From: Akkermansia muciniphila
GTDB lineage: Bacteria; Verrucomicrobiota; Verrucomicrobiia; Verrucomicrobiales; DEV007
NCBI GenBank assembly: GCA_945883495.1
Contig: CAMCXS010000001.1
Coordinates: 177,017 to 241,016 of the forward strand
Length of the DNA: 64,000 nt
Reading direction: 5' to 3'
This document shows, one piece after another, positions 52,061-61,889 of the stretch. The notes under the pieces were generated by a model. The model was not told where the DNA came from, made no database searches, and worked only from the letters and a program-made list of their open reading frames with translations. The position numbers and the translations under genes are program-made. Each line of letters begins with the position of its first letter. Within the stretch, counting starts at the first letter, position 1.

Positions 52061-53329
52061 TCATTCCGGCAGTTCCCGGCTGGCGACGCCGCCGGTGCCT
52101 GGGTGAAACAAATTGTTCGCGAAGTGGATGCCTTGCGGGCCTTTTGGGCCCCCCGGAAGCACCACGGCATACCGGTAGCGCGGTTTGCCCAGGCTGTGGA
52201 TCACGTTGCCTTGCACCAGGACATCGGAGAGCGGAGGATCATCACTTTGTTGGCCGGTATCGAACTTGAGCGGAGAGCGCTCGTCCCCCCAAATCCAATG
52301 AGCATCTCCGTGGCCAAAGTCCGAAATGATGTTATTCGCGACCACGGAACCGCCGTCGGCATTTCCCTCTTTCGCCGCCGCGCCCGGCATGAGCCCGATG
52401 GCCCAGAGACTATTCTTCACAAAGTGATTTCCCATTATGATGACGTTGCGTGAGCCATGCATCGCCTTCATGCCGATGAAGGAATTCACCACGATATTGC
52501 TGGAGATCACGACGTGATCACAGTGGATATCGATCCCCTGCGCCGCGTTCTCGATGTGATTACCAAGAATCCTCGTCAGATCGCTCACTTCCGGAGCTGT
52601 CACGATGATCCCAGAGCCCTGTTGCCAGTTATCCGTGTATCCGGCATCCCAGGTTTTTTGGCTGATGAAGTTCCCTTTCACCGGATTGCGCTTGGCGAAC
52701 TGTCCGAGCTGGTTCTCGGCCTGGATTTCCGGAGTCGGACGGAGACGCTCCTCAATGATGCGATTTCCCTCGATCAGGGTGCCGGTCGAATAGGAAACGC
52801 CGATCCCAGTGCCGTCTGTACAATGAAATGCATAGCCCCAATCGGGATTGGCCGTGCGATCGTCGATGGAAATTCCCATATAATTGCGGACCAAGCAGCG
52901 GCTGATTCGTGATCCCTGGCTCGCGCGGATGGAAATCGCGGCGGCGCGGCTGTGGTTGTCGATCACCCGGACATTTTCGAGCACCAGATCGCGGCACTTG
53001 ATCGCCAGGATGCCCTCTTTGGCCGTCGCCATGGCTCCATCGGGACGGGTCAGCGTCAGATCACGGAGTTGCACCTCCTCGGCCCCCTCGATCTCGATGA
53101 TGGGATGGTCCGGATTCTCCTGGAGGATTCGTCCCGGGCCGAACAGACCCGAGCGGGAGGAGCGCACGCGCAGTTTGGTCTGAATTCGATACTCACCGGA
53201 CGGAACGTAGACCATCGCTCCCGGGTTCGCGTCCAGGGCGGCTTGGATCGAGGCAAACGAAGCCACGGAAGGCTCGGTAGCCGAGCCCTCTCCCATCACC
53301 AGCCCAAGCAGGAGAAACACGCGCCTCAT
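52061..53329 (-). CDS. Exported right-handed beta-helix (pectate-lyase-superfamily-like) protein
   Basis: 422 residues. The start MRRVFLLLG at 53329 overlaps the TolB-like gene's stop by four bases (ATGA) and is followed by a signal peptide. The body is a parallel beta-helix: repeated LENVRVIDNHSRAAAISIRAS, NHIENAAQGIDIHCDHVVISSNIVVNSFIGMKAMH-like units typical of SSF51126. It probably binds or cleaves a polysaccharide. The active residues cannot be fixed. Confidence 0.78.
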   Translation of the reverse strand: MRRVFLLLGLVMGEGSATEPSVASFASIQAALDANPGAMVYVPSGEYRIQTKLRVRSSRSGLFGPGRILQENPDHPIIEIEGAEEVQLRDLTLTRPDGAMATAKEGILAIKCRDLVLENVRVIDNHSRAAAISIRASQGSRISRCLVRNYMGISIDDRTANPDWGYAFHCTDGTGIGVSYSTGTLIEGNRIIEERLRPTPEIQAENQLGQFAKRNPVKGNFISQKTWDAGYTDNWQQGSGIIVTAPEVSDLTRILGNHIENAAQGIDIHCDHVVISSNIVVNSFIGMKAMHGSRNVIIMGNHFVKNSLWAIGLMPGAAAKEGNADGGSVVANNIISDFGHGDAHWIWGDERSPLKFDTGQQSDDPPLSDVLVQGNVIHSLGKPRYRYAVVLPGGPKGPQGIHFANNLFHPGTGGVASRELPE

Positions 53330-54216
53330 CGGCTGCTGCGAGTTCCCGTGGCGACGCTGGGCCACGAGGCGTTTTTGCGAACCAGCACGGGTTTGGCTCC
53401 GGGCTCCAGTTTCATCCGGTAGATCGATGACTGGTTCGTTTTCACGTCGTAGCCCGCAAAGAGAAATTCCTCACCGCCAGGCAGCCAATTCGGATACATG
53501 CCGTTGATGCCACGGGCGGTGATCTGGGTCCGCTTACCGGTCGTAAGATCAATCAGGCTGATGGCGGCGGGCGGACCTTCGTCATCCGGCCCCATGTCTT
53601 CCTCGACGAAGATTTCAAACAAGGCCCGCTGGCAATCCGGCGCCACGCTCAAGCGCGAAGGGAGGGACAGGCCGGTCACGTTGGTCGAGTTCGGCACTTC
53701 GAAAATTTCCCCGGCTTTGAGCACAAAGAAGGAATCGAGATCATGGCAGAGCCAGCCGTTTCCGTTCGGGAACGGTCCATAAGCTCCGGCCTCACGGCCC
53801 CCCTCCTCGAGGATGATGGTGAAGCCGCCGCCTTCCGCATCGACCCGGGCGAGCCGCCAATTGGAAGTGCCGAAGTGATGAAAATAGAGCTGTTTGCCAT
53901 CGATCGACCACGCCGGGAGAAAGGCATTTTCGCCGGGAATCCCCGCGACGAGCCGGACCTTTGCGGTCTCGACGTCGACGATCGCGATGCGACGGTTCCC
54001 GTCCTCATCCTGCTGGGTGAAGGCGACGGCTTTGCCATCTGGGGAAATGGCTGGGTCGTATCCGCCGGTGAGCTTTTTGGCCGGAGCCTCCGGCTGCTCT
54101 AGGTCCGCGACGAAGATGGCCTCATCGGTCTGGAAGGCATAAGTCTGGCCGGAGGAGGTGGTGAGCGGAAACAGAGCCAGAGCAACCAGGGAGACAAAGC
54201 AGGAGCACCTAAGCAT
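53326..54216 (-). CDS. Exported TolB-like beta-propeller protein
   Basis: 296 residues with a signal peptide (about 1-24). At least five WD40-like/PD40 units appear, each with an SPDGK or PAWSIDGKQL-type turn: GGYDPAISPDGKAVAFTQQD, AFLPAWSIDGKQLYFHHF and YPNWLPGGEEFLFAGYD. It is a six-bladed propeller used as a binding platform in the periplasm. The four-base stop/start overlap to the beta-helix gene indicates translational coupling, so the two probably act together. Confidence 0.8.
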   Translation of the reverse strand: MLRCSCFVSLVALALFPLTTSSGQTYAFQTDEAIFVADLEQPEAPAKKLTGGYDPAISPDGKAVAFTQQDEDGNRRIAIVDVETAKVRLVAGIPGENAFLPAWSIDGKQLYFHHFGTSNWRLARVDAEGGGFTIILEEGGREAGAYGPFPNGNGWLCHDLDSFFVLKAGEIFEVPNSTNVTGLSLPSRLSVAPDCQRALFEIFVEEDMGPDDEGPPAAISLIDLTTGKRTQITARGINGMYPNWLPGGEEFLFAGYDVKTNQSSIYRMKLEPGAKPVLVRKNASWPSVATGTRSSR

Positions 54217-54430
54217 GAGTGCGACGATCAGGCAGCGGCGCCCGCCCTGTCAAGGCTCTCCCTTGCTCGATCCGCACAGAAGCCACCACCAGCGAAGGTT
54301 GATTCGGCACATCTGAGTTCTTGGCATGGCCAATAGTTGACCACTGACGAAAGTTGCATTTCTCCCATGCCGACCGCATGATAATCGAGAAGAACCGTGT
54401 CCTCGTGCGGACCGGTTGGTGAGTTTCATC

Positions 54431-57019
54431 ATGCGCCGATCGTCGCAAGTCGCCCTTGTAATTTTTGTCCTGGTAGTCCTTGGGGGCGCCTGGGCGGCCT
54501 ACTACGCGCAAGGCAAAGGCTTCACGCACCGCTGGCGCAATATCGTGACCGAAGAGTTCGAGAAGCGCGGCGTACATGCCACGATCCGGCGGCTGACGCT
54601 CGATCCGCTTCGGGGATTGATCGCAAAGGACGTCTTTCTCTACGAGGACGAGGCCCAGGAAATCCTCCTGATGCGAATCAGTCAGATCGCCCTGGACATC
54701 AATCTGTCGGATCTTGAGAAACGGGAGTTCACCCTGCGTGCGTTTGAGATTCGCAATGCGGCGATCACGATCCCCCTTGACCCAATCCGCAAGCTCAAAG
54801 GAGACAAACTGGTGCTCGACAATTTCAGCGCCCGGGTGCTGATGCCTCCAGATCAGATCGAAATCGTCCGGGCCGAGGCGTTCATCCACGGCGTGGGAGT
54901 TCGGCTTTCCGGCTCTCTGTTCCGTCCACCGGCAAATCCTGGGACCGACGATCAGACGCCTTCCTTGGGGCAACAGCAATCCTCCCGCCTCAGCGAGGTC
55001 CGCCAGCAGCGTGAGTTGATCGCCAACTTGCTCAAGCCGCTCCAAGAGATGGAATTCGAGCCCAATTCCCATCCACGGTTGGAAATCCAGGTGCAGGGAG
55101 ACACCGCAAACCTGCGGGCCATTCGCCTCTCCGGCACCCTGCGCTCCGGCCCGTTTCGCTACCGGACGTATAGCGCGGACTCACTGGCTGCCAACCTACG
55201 CATTGAACGCGACAGCATCATCATCCGCGAGCTGGAAATGAGGGATGGCCCTGGAAAACTGCAGGCGGAATTCGAATTGAACTTAACCCGACAGACTCTC
55301 CTGTTCCAGTTCACGTCCTCCATTGACGCGGTGGGACTCCTGAAAAACGTCATCACCGCTCCACAGCTCAACGAGCTCGTCTTTTACGAACCGCCCCTGA
55401 TCGAGGCTTCGGGCACTTGGCATTTTACCAAACCGTTGTCTTGGGATTCGCCTCCCGTTCAGGCGATCGGCAGCATTCGCGCCGAGCGCACCACCAGCCG
55501 TGGCGTGATCTTCGAGGCCATGTCCGCCAGCTTTAGCGTCGATGAAAACCGGCTCTACCTGCGCGAGGGCAAACTCGAACACAAAACCGGCGTCCTATCC
55601 TGCGACATCTTGAGGGACGAGCAGGGCGTGCGCTTCCGCAGTGACATCCGGCTGCACCCGACCATCTTTGCCCCATTCGTGGGGCTCGAGGGCACCCGGC
55701 AGTTTCTCAAGCGATGGACCTTGTCAGACCAATCCGCAGTGTTCATCAATCTGGAGGGTCACGGTCCAACCCTCTCCCCCGAAAGCTGGGTCACAACAGG
55801 AGTGATCGACTTGAGGAACTGCGGTCTCAACCAGCATCCCATCGATCAATTGCAGTGCGACCTCTACTTTGAGAAGGAGGTCCACAACTTCTACAACGTC
55901 GTGATCCGGCGCCCCGAAGGCGAAATCAGCGGACAGCATATCCAGCTCGATCACGGCACGCAGATGTGCAGCTTCCGAAACGTCAGAGGGAAGGTTTTCC
56001 CAGCCCACGCGGTCGGGTGGTTTGCCCCGGATGAAGCCGCCGAACTACTCGTTTACGACTTCGCAACACCGCCTCAGTTAAGCATCGAAGGTTCGATTGA
56101 TACCAGATTACCATCCGGGGTCGGAACGTCCTCGCGCCGCCACGACTACAAGATCGCTTTTTCTGGGGATAGCACCGCCCGCTATCCAGTCGTAGGAAAG
56201 CAGATCGAACTGATACGCCCATCCGGGACCGTGGTAATGAAGGGTGACGCCGTGACCCTACAGGGGTTTCAAGCCAAAGCGCTCGACGGAACGGTGCGGG
56301 CGGAAGCACGGATCGATAATACTCCAACAGGCTCTGATTACGATATCAGCATCCAACTAAAGGACATCGACTTTGAGCAACTGGCCAAGGTTTACGGCAG
56401 CAGCCATGACACCGGTGGCCGACTCAGTGGCCACGCCCGATTTCGATCCGCTCAACCTGGCCTCCAGCATCTCAAAGCCGAAGGCACCGGACGGGTCGAA
56501 GACGGAAACATCTTCTGTCTTCCCAGCTTCGGTCCGCTCTCCAAGCCGCTAGCCGCAGCCCTTCCCAGACTTCACGATGGCTTCAACGTCGCCCGGCAGG
56601 CGGATCTCCGCTTCCGCATCGCCAATGGCCAATTCATCGCCGACGATTTGCAGGCTGAAACCGGCGCCTTCCATCTGAAGGGTAACGGCACGATCTCCAT
56701 GGCCACGCAGGCCCTGAATCTGGAGACAACCGTCAACATCAAAGGACCGGCTGGCGCCCTTCTGGTCCCCGTAGCCAAGCTCTTGGAGTTCGAAGGGACC
56801 GGCACCCTTGCTGACCCCGTCTGGCGCACTAAGACCTTGGGTCGCGTGAAAGATGTCACTTTGGATAACGTCGATAACATCACCCAGTCCACCCTCGGCG
56901 CCCTCCGCAAGGTTGGAGAAGCTCTTCCAAAACGGCTTACCCTCCCACACACGACCAAGGAAGAAGCAACGCCGCTCCGGCCTTTCCGCGACTCATCTGG
57001 CGAGGCGCCGAAGAAGTAA
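54431..57019 (+). CDS. AsmA-like membrane-anchored protein
   Basis: 862 residues from MRRSSQVALVIFVLVVLGG; a TTG start five codons earlier is possible. One N-terminal helix (about 6-28) anchors a large periplasmic domain. The N-terminal half has AsmA-type beta-rich repeats (such as VTEEFEKRGVHATIRRLTLD...), and the C-terminal 150 residues (FRIANGQFIADDLQAETGAFHLKGNGTISM...) match the AsmA-like C-terminal domain. AsmA-type proteins carry phospholipid or lipids between the membranes. It precedes the exporter genes on the same strand, 141 bases away. Confidence 0.8.
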   Translation: MRRSSQVALVIFVLVVLGGAWAAYYAQGKGFTHRWRNIVTEEFEKRGVHATIRRLTLDPLRGLIAKDVFLYEDEAQEILLMRISQIALDINLSDLEKREFTLRAFEIRNAAITIPLDPIRKLKGDKLVLDNFSARVLMPPDQIEIVRAEAFIHGVGVRLSGSLFRPPANPGTDDQTPSLGQQQSSRLSEVRQQRELIANLLKPLQEMEFEPNSHPRLEIQVQGDTANLRAIRLSGTLRSGPFRYRTYSADSLAANLRIERDSIIIRELEMRDGPGKLQAEFELNLTRQTLLFQFTSSIDAVGLLKNVITAPQLNELVFYEPPLIEASGTWHFTKPLSWDSPPVQAIGSIRAERTTSRGVIFEAMSASFSVDENRLYLREGKLEHKTGVLSCDILRDEQGVRFRSDIRLHPTIFAPFVGLEGTRQFLKRWTLSDQSAVFINLEGHGPTLSPESWVTTGVIDLRNCGLNQHPIDQLQCDLYFEKEVHNFYNVVIRRPEGEISGQHIQLDHGTQMCSFRNVRGKVFPAHAVGWFAPDEAAELLVYDFATPPQLSIEGSIDTRLPSGVGTSSRRHDYKIAFSGDSTARYPVVGKQIELIRPSGTVVMKGDAVTLQGFQAKALDGTVRAEARIDNTPTGSDYDISIQLKDIDFEQLAKVYGSSHDTGGRLSGHARFRSAQPGLQHLKAEGTGRVEDGNIFCLPSFGPLSKPLAAALPRLHDGFNVARQADLRFRIANGQFIADDLQAETGAFHLKGNGTISMATQALNLETTVNIKGPAGALLVPVAKLLEFEGTGTLADPVWRTKTLGRVKDVTLDNVDNITQSTLGALRKVGEALPKRLTLPHTTKEEATPLRPFRDSSGEAPKK

Positions 57020-57160
57020 TCCACCGGGCATCCGTACTGTCGTTTGTCGCGTTTTCCAAGTGGCTCCCTGCATCACGCGGGCGGTCAATCTCCCCGTTGC
57101 GGTCCCGGTTCCTCGTGGTATCGGTTCCCGGGATCTGTGTTCCGGCCCCTCTTGCAATCG

Positions 57161-58321
57161 ATGTTTCGCCTCGCCATCCAGATGCTCTTCGGTGACATCG
57201 CCAAATATGTGATGCTGGTGGTCGGCTTGTTTTTCGCGACCTTTTTGATCGTCCAGCAAGCCTCGGTTTTCTGCGGCCTGATGCGCTGGACCACCTCCAC
57301 CCTCCGCAACGTGCCCGCGCCAATCTGGGTTGTCGAAGAGCAGGTGGAGCAAGTCAATGAAACCAATCCACTGCGCGACACCGACGTGAGCCGGGTCCGT
57401 TCCGTGCCGAGCGTCGCCTGGGCCATGCCGCTTTATTCCGGAATTCAAAGGGTTCGGCTAGATGACGGAAGCTTTAAAACCGTGCAGCTCATCGGAATCG
57501 ATGCCGCATCCTTCGCGGGCGCTCCACCTCGCATGCTGGAGGGAAGTTTAGAAGACCTTCGTCTTCCGAACACAGTGATCATCGACGAGCTGGCGACAAC
57601 GCGCCTCTCACCCGTCCGCGGCGGCAAACTCACCATCGGCGACCAGTTTGAAATCAACGATATAGAAGCCCGCGTCGTCGGCATCTGTGACGCAGACCGC
57701 TCCTTTACCGGCGGCCCCTACATTTGGACGGTTTACGAACGAGCGCTGCAATATTCCCCGCCGCAACGAAAAATGCTCTCCGCCGTGATCGCCGCTCCCG
57801 TGCCCGGCAACAGCCCGCTTGAGGCAGCACGAGAGATCCAACGCGTGACCGGCCTGCGGGCGTTTGTAACCGGAGAGGAGGGCACTGACGACGAGAACTT
57901 CGGCTGGTCAACCATTTGGTGGTATGTCCGCAACACTGGAATTCCAATCTCGTTCGGCACCACGGTGATCGTCGGCTTCATCGTGGGAGTGGCGATTGCT
58001 TGCCAGACATTTTACGCCTTCGTCCTCGATAACTTACGGTATTTAGGAGCACTCAAGGCGATGGGGATGTCCACGCCAAGACTGAGCGCCATGCTCATGG
58101 TGCAAGCCTTAACGGTCGGCGTGATCGGGTTTGGACTTGGCCTGCTCGCGACTTCGGGATTTGCCCGCGCCGCGTTGGAGAACAAGCAACCGCCGTTTTT
58201 CATGCCAACCATCGTCCCAATTGGTGCCTTCGGCGTCATTATCCTCATCTGCTTTTTGGCGGCCATGCTCGGCATCTGGAGATTGGCCCGCTACGAACCC
58301 GCCATGGTTTTCCGTGCCTGA
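57161..58321 (+). CDS. ABC transporter permease (MacB/DevC-like)
   Basis: 386 residues from MFRLAIQMLFGDIAKYVML; an upstream extension is not supported. One N-terminal helix, a large extracytoplasmic domain (about 40-250) with a MacB-PCD-like fold, and three C-terminal helices (about 270-380) including SFGTTVIVGFIVGVAIACQTFYAFVLDN and LGALKAMGMSTPRLSAMLM with a coupling-helix pattern. It forms the membrane half of an exporter with the ATPase and adaptor encoded next. Cargo unknown. Confidence 0.86.
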   Translation: MFRLAIQMLFGDIAKYVMLVVGLFFATFLIVQQASVFCGLMRWTTSTLRNVPAPIWVVEEQVEQVNETNPLRDTDVSRVRSVPSVAWAMPLYSGIQRVRLDDGSFKTVQLIGIDAASFAGAPPRMLEGSLEDLRLPNTVIIDELATTRLSPVRGGKLTIGDQFEINDIEARVVGICDADRSFTGGPYIWTVYERALQYSPPQRKMLSAVIAAPVPGNSPLEAAREIQRVTGLRAFVTGEEGTDDENFGWSTIWWYVRNTGIPISFGTTVIVGFIVGVAIACQTFYAFVLDNLRYLGALKAMGMSTPRLSAMLMVQALTVGVIGFGLGLLATSGFARAALENKQPPFFMPTIVPIGAFGVIILICFLAAMLGIWRLARYEPAMVFRA

Positions 58322-59063
58322 GCCCTCAAACAGCCGTTCCGTGGCCGTGGAAACTCGCGGCATCGAAAAAAGCTTTGGCGACGGCGCTTCCAAGCTCCTC
58401 GTGCTCAAGCAGGTCAGCCTCACCGTGCGCAAAGGCGAGATCCTCATGCTCGTGGGCCCATCTGGATGCGGAAAAACCACGCTACTGAGCATCATTGGAG
58501 GCACCCTCCGGCCTGACAGCGGAGAAGTCACAGCCTTTGGCAATCCGCTTCACCGCATGCGCTCCGCGGAACTCACCCGCTTCCGGGCAGAGCACATTGG
58601 CTTTATCTTTCAGCAGTTCAATCTCATCCCAACGATCTCCTGCGCGGAGAACGTGGCGGTCCCCTTGCTCATTGGAGGCGTGCGGTCCTCCGTCGCCATC
58701 CGCAAAGCCCGCGAAACGCTCGGGTTAGTTGGACTGGCCGACCGGGCTGGAGATCGCCCGGGCTTTCTCTCGGGCGGTCAACAACAGCGGATCGCCATCG
58801 CCCGCGCCCTGGTCCACGAGCCCCCTATGGTAATTTGCGATGAGCCGACCGCCGCTCTCGATGCCAGCAATGGCGAGATTGTCATGAACCTGCTGGCGAA
58901 CATCGCCCGCTCCAGCGATCGCGCCGTCATGATCGTCACCCACGACAACCGGATCTTTTCCTACGCGGACCGGATCGCCCGGATGGATGACGGCCGCATC
59001 ATTGAAGTGCAGGAGACCGCCGCAGGGCACGAACGGCACTTCCTTCACGAACGCCCTCATTAG
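58314..59063 (+). CDS. ABC transporter ATP-binding protein
   Basis: 249 residues from a GTG that overlaps the permease stop by eight bases; a second GTG nine codons in is also possible. Walker A is GPSGCGKTT, the signature LSGGQQQR, Walker B VICDEPTAALD, and an H-loop VTHDNRIFSYADR. It belongs to the MacB/LolD subgroup by sequence between the motifs. It drives export by the neighbouring permease. Confidence 0.92.
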   Translation: MPEPSNSRSVAVETRGIEKSFGDGASKLLVLKQVSLTVRKGEILMLVGPSGCGKTTLLSIIGGTLRPDSGEVTAFGNPLHRMRSAELTRFRAEHIGFIFQQFNLIPTISCAENVAVPLLIGGVRSSVAIRKARETLGLVGLADRAGDRPGFLSGGQQQRIAIARALVHEPPMVICDEPTAALDASNGEIVMNLLANIARSSDRAVMIVTHDNRIFSYADRIARMDDGRIIEVQETAAGHERHFLHERPH

Positions 59064-59073
59064 AATCTGAATC

Positions 59074-60027
59074 ATGCGTTGGCTTCCCAAAATCATCTCA
59101 GCTGGCAGCATTTTCCTGGCCCTGTTTGGGCTCTGGTCGATGTGGTCGTTCAGCCAGCTCCAGGCGCAGCAGACCGCCGTCCCTCCCGACGCCCCTCCGG
59201 TCCCGCCTCCTGCAAAGCCATTTCCATCGGCCGTGGCGGCCACCGGATTGCTCGAAGCGCTCAGTGAAAACGTCAGCATCGGCGTCCCGGTGCAGTCGCT
59301 TGTTCAAGAGGTCTTCGTCCAGGTCAACGGTCCCGTGAAGCGGGGCACCCCGCTCTTCCGACTTGATGACCGGGAGCTGCTCTCCTCTAGAATCGCCGCC
59401 GCTGCCCAAGTCGATGTAGCGCGCGCCCAACTCGCCGTTCAAGAAGGCACGGTGGACAAGCTTGAGTCACAACTCAAGCGTTGGGAGGCCGCCGGCACGC
59501 CCGCCGTCAGCCTGGAAGAACTCGATATCCGCCGCAACGACCTCAAGGTCGCCAAGGCCCAGGCCCAAGCCGCCCGTGCCCAAATCACTGTCGCCGAAGC
59601 CGAACTGAAACGGTTTGATCTTCTCATTGAACGGCTCACCGTCGTGTCCCCCAGGGACGGAATCGTCCTCCAGGTAAACATCCGGGAGGGGGAATTCGCC
59701 GCCAGCTCGCCCCAAGCACCTGCCATGGTCGTCGGAGAGATCGATCGGCTCCAAGTCCGCGCGGACGTCGATGAGCAGAATGCCACTCGCATCCGCGAGG
59801 GACAGCGGGCTGTCGCCTTCCTCAAAGGGGATCGAAACGTCGAGCTCCCGCTTGATTTCGTCCGAATCGAGCCCTTCGTCATTCCGAAAGTCTCACTGAC
59901 GGGAGCCAGTACGGAGCGAGTGGACACCCGCGTTCTCCAGGTCATCTTCTCTCTGAAAAAGCCGGAGGAACCACCGGTTTACGTGGGGCAACAAGTCGAT
60001 GTCTTCATCGAAACCCCAAGATCCTGA
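59074..60027 (+). CDS. HlyD/MacA-type periplasmic adaptor
   Basis: 317 residues. An N-terminal helix (about 8-31) is followed by a Pro-rich stretch, a lipoyl-like segment QEVFVQVNGPVKRGTPLFRLD, a coiled-coil region (about 100-190) and a beta-barrel domain. It bridges the inner-membrane exporter with an outer-membrane channel. No TolC-like gene is adjacent. The three genes have the order permease, ATPase, adaptor, as a DevBCA/MacAB-like unit. Confidence 0.85.
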   Translation: MRWLPKIISAGSIFLALFGLWSMWSFSQLQAQQTAVPPDAPPVPPPAKPFPSAVAATGLLEALSENVSIGVPVQSLVQEVFVQVNGPVKRGTPLFRLDDRELLSSRIAAAAQVDVARAQLAVQEGTVDKLESQLKRWEAAGTPAVSLEELDIRRNDLKVAKAQAQAARAQITVAEAELKRFDLLIERLTVVSPRDGIVLQVNIREGEFAASSPQAPAMVVGEIDRLQVRADVDEQNATRIREGQRAVAFLKGDRNVELPLDFVRIEPFVIPKVSLTGASTERVDTRVLQVIFSLKKPEEPPVYVGQQVDVFIETPRS

Positions 60028-60078
60028 CCGGCAGGGAGATAGCGACGCCGCCCCCTTCCCGTCTGACATCGGAAATCA

Positions 60079-61845
60079 TCAGTCAGGACGGCGTTGTTTG
60101 CGCAAGAAGGTCGGCAAATCCATGTCCTGGCCGTCGATGATCGTCGGATCGCTGTTTTCAAAGCGTCCCCGATGCCGCATGGAGAGCAAGGAGGAAGAGC
60201 CGTGGTCCGATTCATGGCCATTTCCATGGCCATTTCCATTGCTATGACCATTTTGATGCCCATTGCCGTTGCCGACTCCCGTGGGAGCCGGAGGCATGCC
60301 GAGAACTTTCCGCACCGGCGACTCCACCGGAGCAGCGCCGGGAGCCGGCACTGGAGAAGGGGGAACCGACGGAATCGGCGTCGGAGGCTTCGTGCCAGCG
60401 TCTCGACTTAGGAACGAAGGTTGGGGCGGATCCAGCGTAATCGTCGCGGAACCGCCGTTCCCATTGCCGGTCGTGCCACGCGGAGTGTAATCGATCTGAA
60501 CTCCCGGAGTCGGGACCGGAGGAGGCACCGGGCGGGCCACCGGCAACGCATCATTCGGAGGGGGCGGCACAGCCCCGGAAACCGGAATCCCCGTGGCGGG
60601 AGGAGCATCAAGATGCTCGGGCGCGATCAAGCGACGCACCACCGGAGCGCCCTTAGCCGGAATGGGCGCCGGAGCTGGAGGCATCGGAAGCGGCGCTTTG
60701 AGCCGAGGCTTCATGGGGCCTGGAGGCAGCAGGGAGGGTGGTTCTTCCTCTTGCGTTGGCTGAACCAAACTCGGCTCGACCGGCATCGTCCGTTCAGCCG
60801 GTACGGGAGTTGACTCCACCACCGCTGGGATCTGGGCCCCCGGCGCCGCCGCAGCCGCCACTCCCTGCCCTCGATTGACGGAGCTGATAATGGCGACCCA
60901 GAGCTCTTCACCGATCTCCTCACTCGCGGAAACGCCGAACAACACTTCGATCGAAGGATTGAGCCGCGCGGAAATTTCACTCATCACCTGCTCCACCTCG
61001 GCCAAGGTTACGCTCCGGTTGCCCGACATGTGGACCAGGACCGTGGCGGCGGAAGCCAGGAGATCGCCATCATGGAGCAGCGGATTCTCCAGGGCAGCCC
61101 GGACGGCGATAGTTGCCCGATCGTGCCCAGTGGCTTTCCCGAAGCCGAAAAGACACCGCGCATCCTGGCCGTTGAGAACGGCAAGCAACTGATCCAGTCC
61201 CACTCGGATCATTCCGGGCTTCTCCAGCATCGTCGTAATAGCTCGGATGCTGTGACAAATCGTCGTATCTGCAACAGCGAAAGCTCTTTGCACCCCTTCA
61301 GTCGGAACGATGAGCTGTCCCATCCGGTCATTCTCGAAGGTCAGAAGGGCACCGGCATAGGGTTTTAGCTGAGCCAGAGCTTCGCGCGCTTGGGCTTGGC
61401 GACGGCGGCCTTCGAAATGAAAAGGCAGCGTGACAAAGACGAGCACGAAGCAGCCCTCTTCCCGAGCCAAACGAGCGATCACTGGCGAGGCTCCCGAAGC
61501 AGTTCCACCACCCAGGCCCGTGCACAAGAAGACCAGGTCAACTCCCCGTAATGCTTGGCGAATCTCCTGTTCGCTTTCCTGAGCCGCCTCACGGCCGACG
61601 TCAGGATCGCCTCCCGCCGTCAGGCCACGCGTGACGTTCCGGCCGATCTGCACCCGCTTGGCCGCCGCGCAGGAGTTAAGAGTCCCCAAGTCCGTGTCCA
61701 TGCAGACCAGGGCGTCGGGGTTGCCGCCATCCATCACGATGCGGCGCAGGATGTTCGCTCCGGCCGCTCCCACACCGGCCACGAGAATTCGCGGACTCTT
61801 TGAGGTGAGGGCGGAGATTTCCCCGGCCTTGCGATGAAATTCCAT
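60079..61845 (-). CDS. ftsZ: Cell division protein FtsZ with divergent catalytic loop
   Basis: 588 residues starting with a GGAG ribosome site nine bases upstream. The GTPase domain has GVGAAGANILRR and the tubulin signature GLGGGTASG (112-118). The synergy (T7) loop, which usually reads NxDFADV, is IRVGLDQL at 213-220. The two aspartates that trigger GTP hydrolysis in the neighbouring subunit are Gly216 and Gln219, with Asp218 displaced by one position. A Pro-rich linker of about 230 residues leads to a normal C-terminal peptide DLPTFLRKQ, which binds FtsA. It is preceded by ftsA on the same strand. Confidence 0.93.
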   Translation of the reverse strand: MEFHRKAGEISALTSKSPRILVAGVGAAGANILRRIVMDGGNPDALVCMDTDLGTLNSCAAAKRVQIGRNVTRGLTAGGDPDVGREAAQESEQEIRQALRGVDLVFLCTGLGGGTASGASPVIARLAREEGCFVLVFVTLPFHFEGRRRQAQAREALAQLKPYAGALLTFENDRMGQLIVPTEGVQRAFAVADTTICHSIRAITTMLEKPGMIRVGLDQLLAVLNGQDARCLFGFGKATGHDRATIAVRAALENPLLHDGDLLASAATVLVHMSGNRSVTLAEVEQVMSEISARLNPSIEVLFGVSASEEIGEELWVAIISSVNRGQGVAAAAAPGAQIPAVVESTPVPAERTMPVEPSLVQPTQEEEPPSLLPPGPMKPRLKAPLPMPPAPAPIPAKGAPVVRRLIAPEHLDAPPATGIPVSGAVPPPPNDALPVARPVPPPVPTPGVQIDYTPRGTTGNGNGGSATITLDPPQPSFLSRDAGTKPPTPIPSVPPSPVPAPGAAPVESPVRKVLGMPPAPTGVGNGNGHQNGHSNGNGHGNGHESDHGSSSLLSMRHRGRFENSDPTIIDGQDMDLPTFLRKQRRPD

Positions 61846-61889
61846 AATTGGCTACTCCTATAATGTGACGGGGAACCTGGGGGCGTGAT

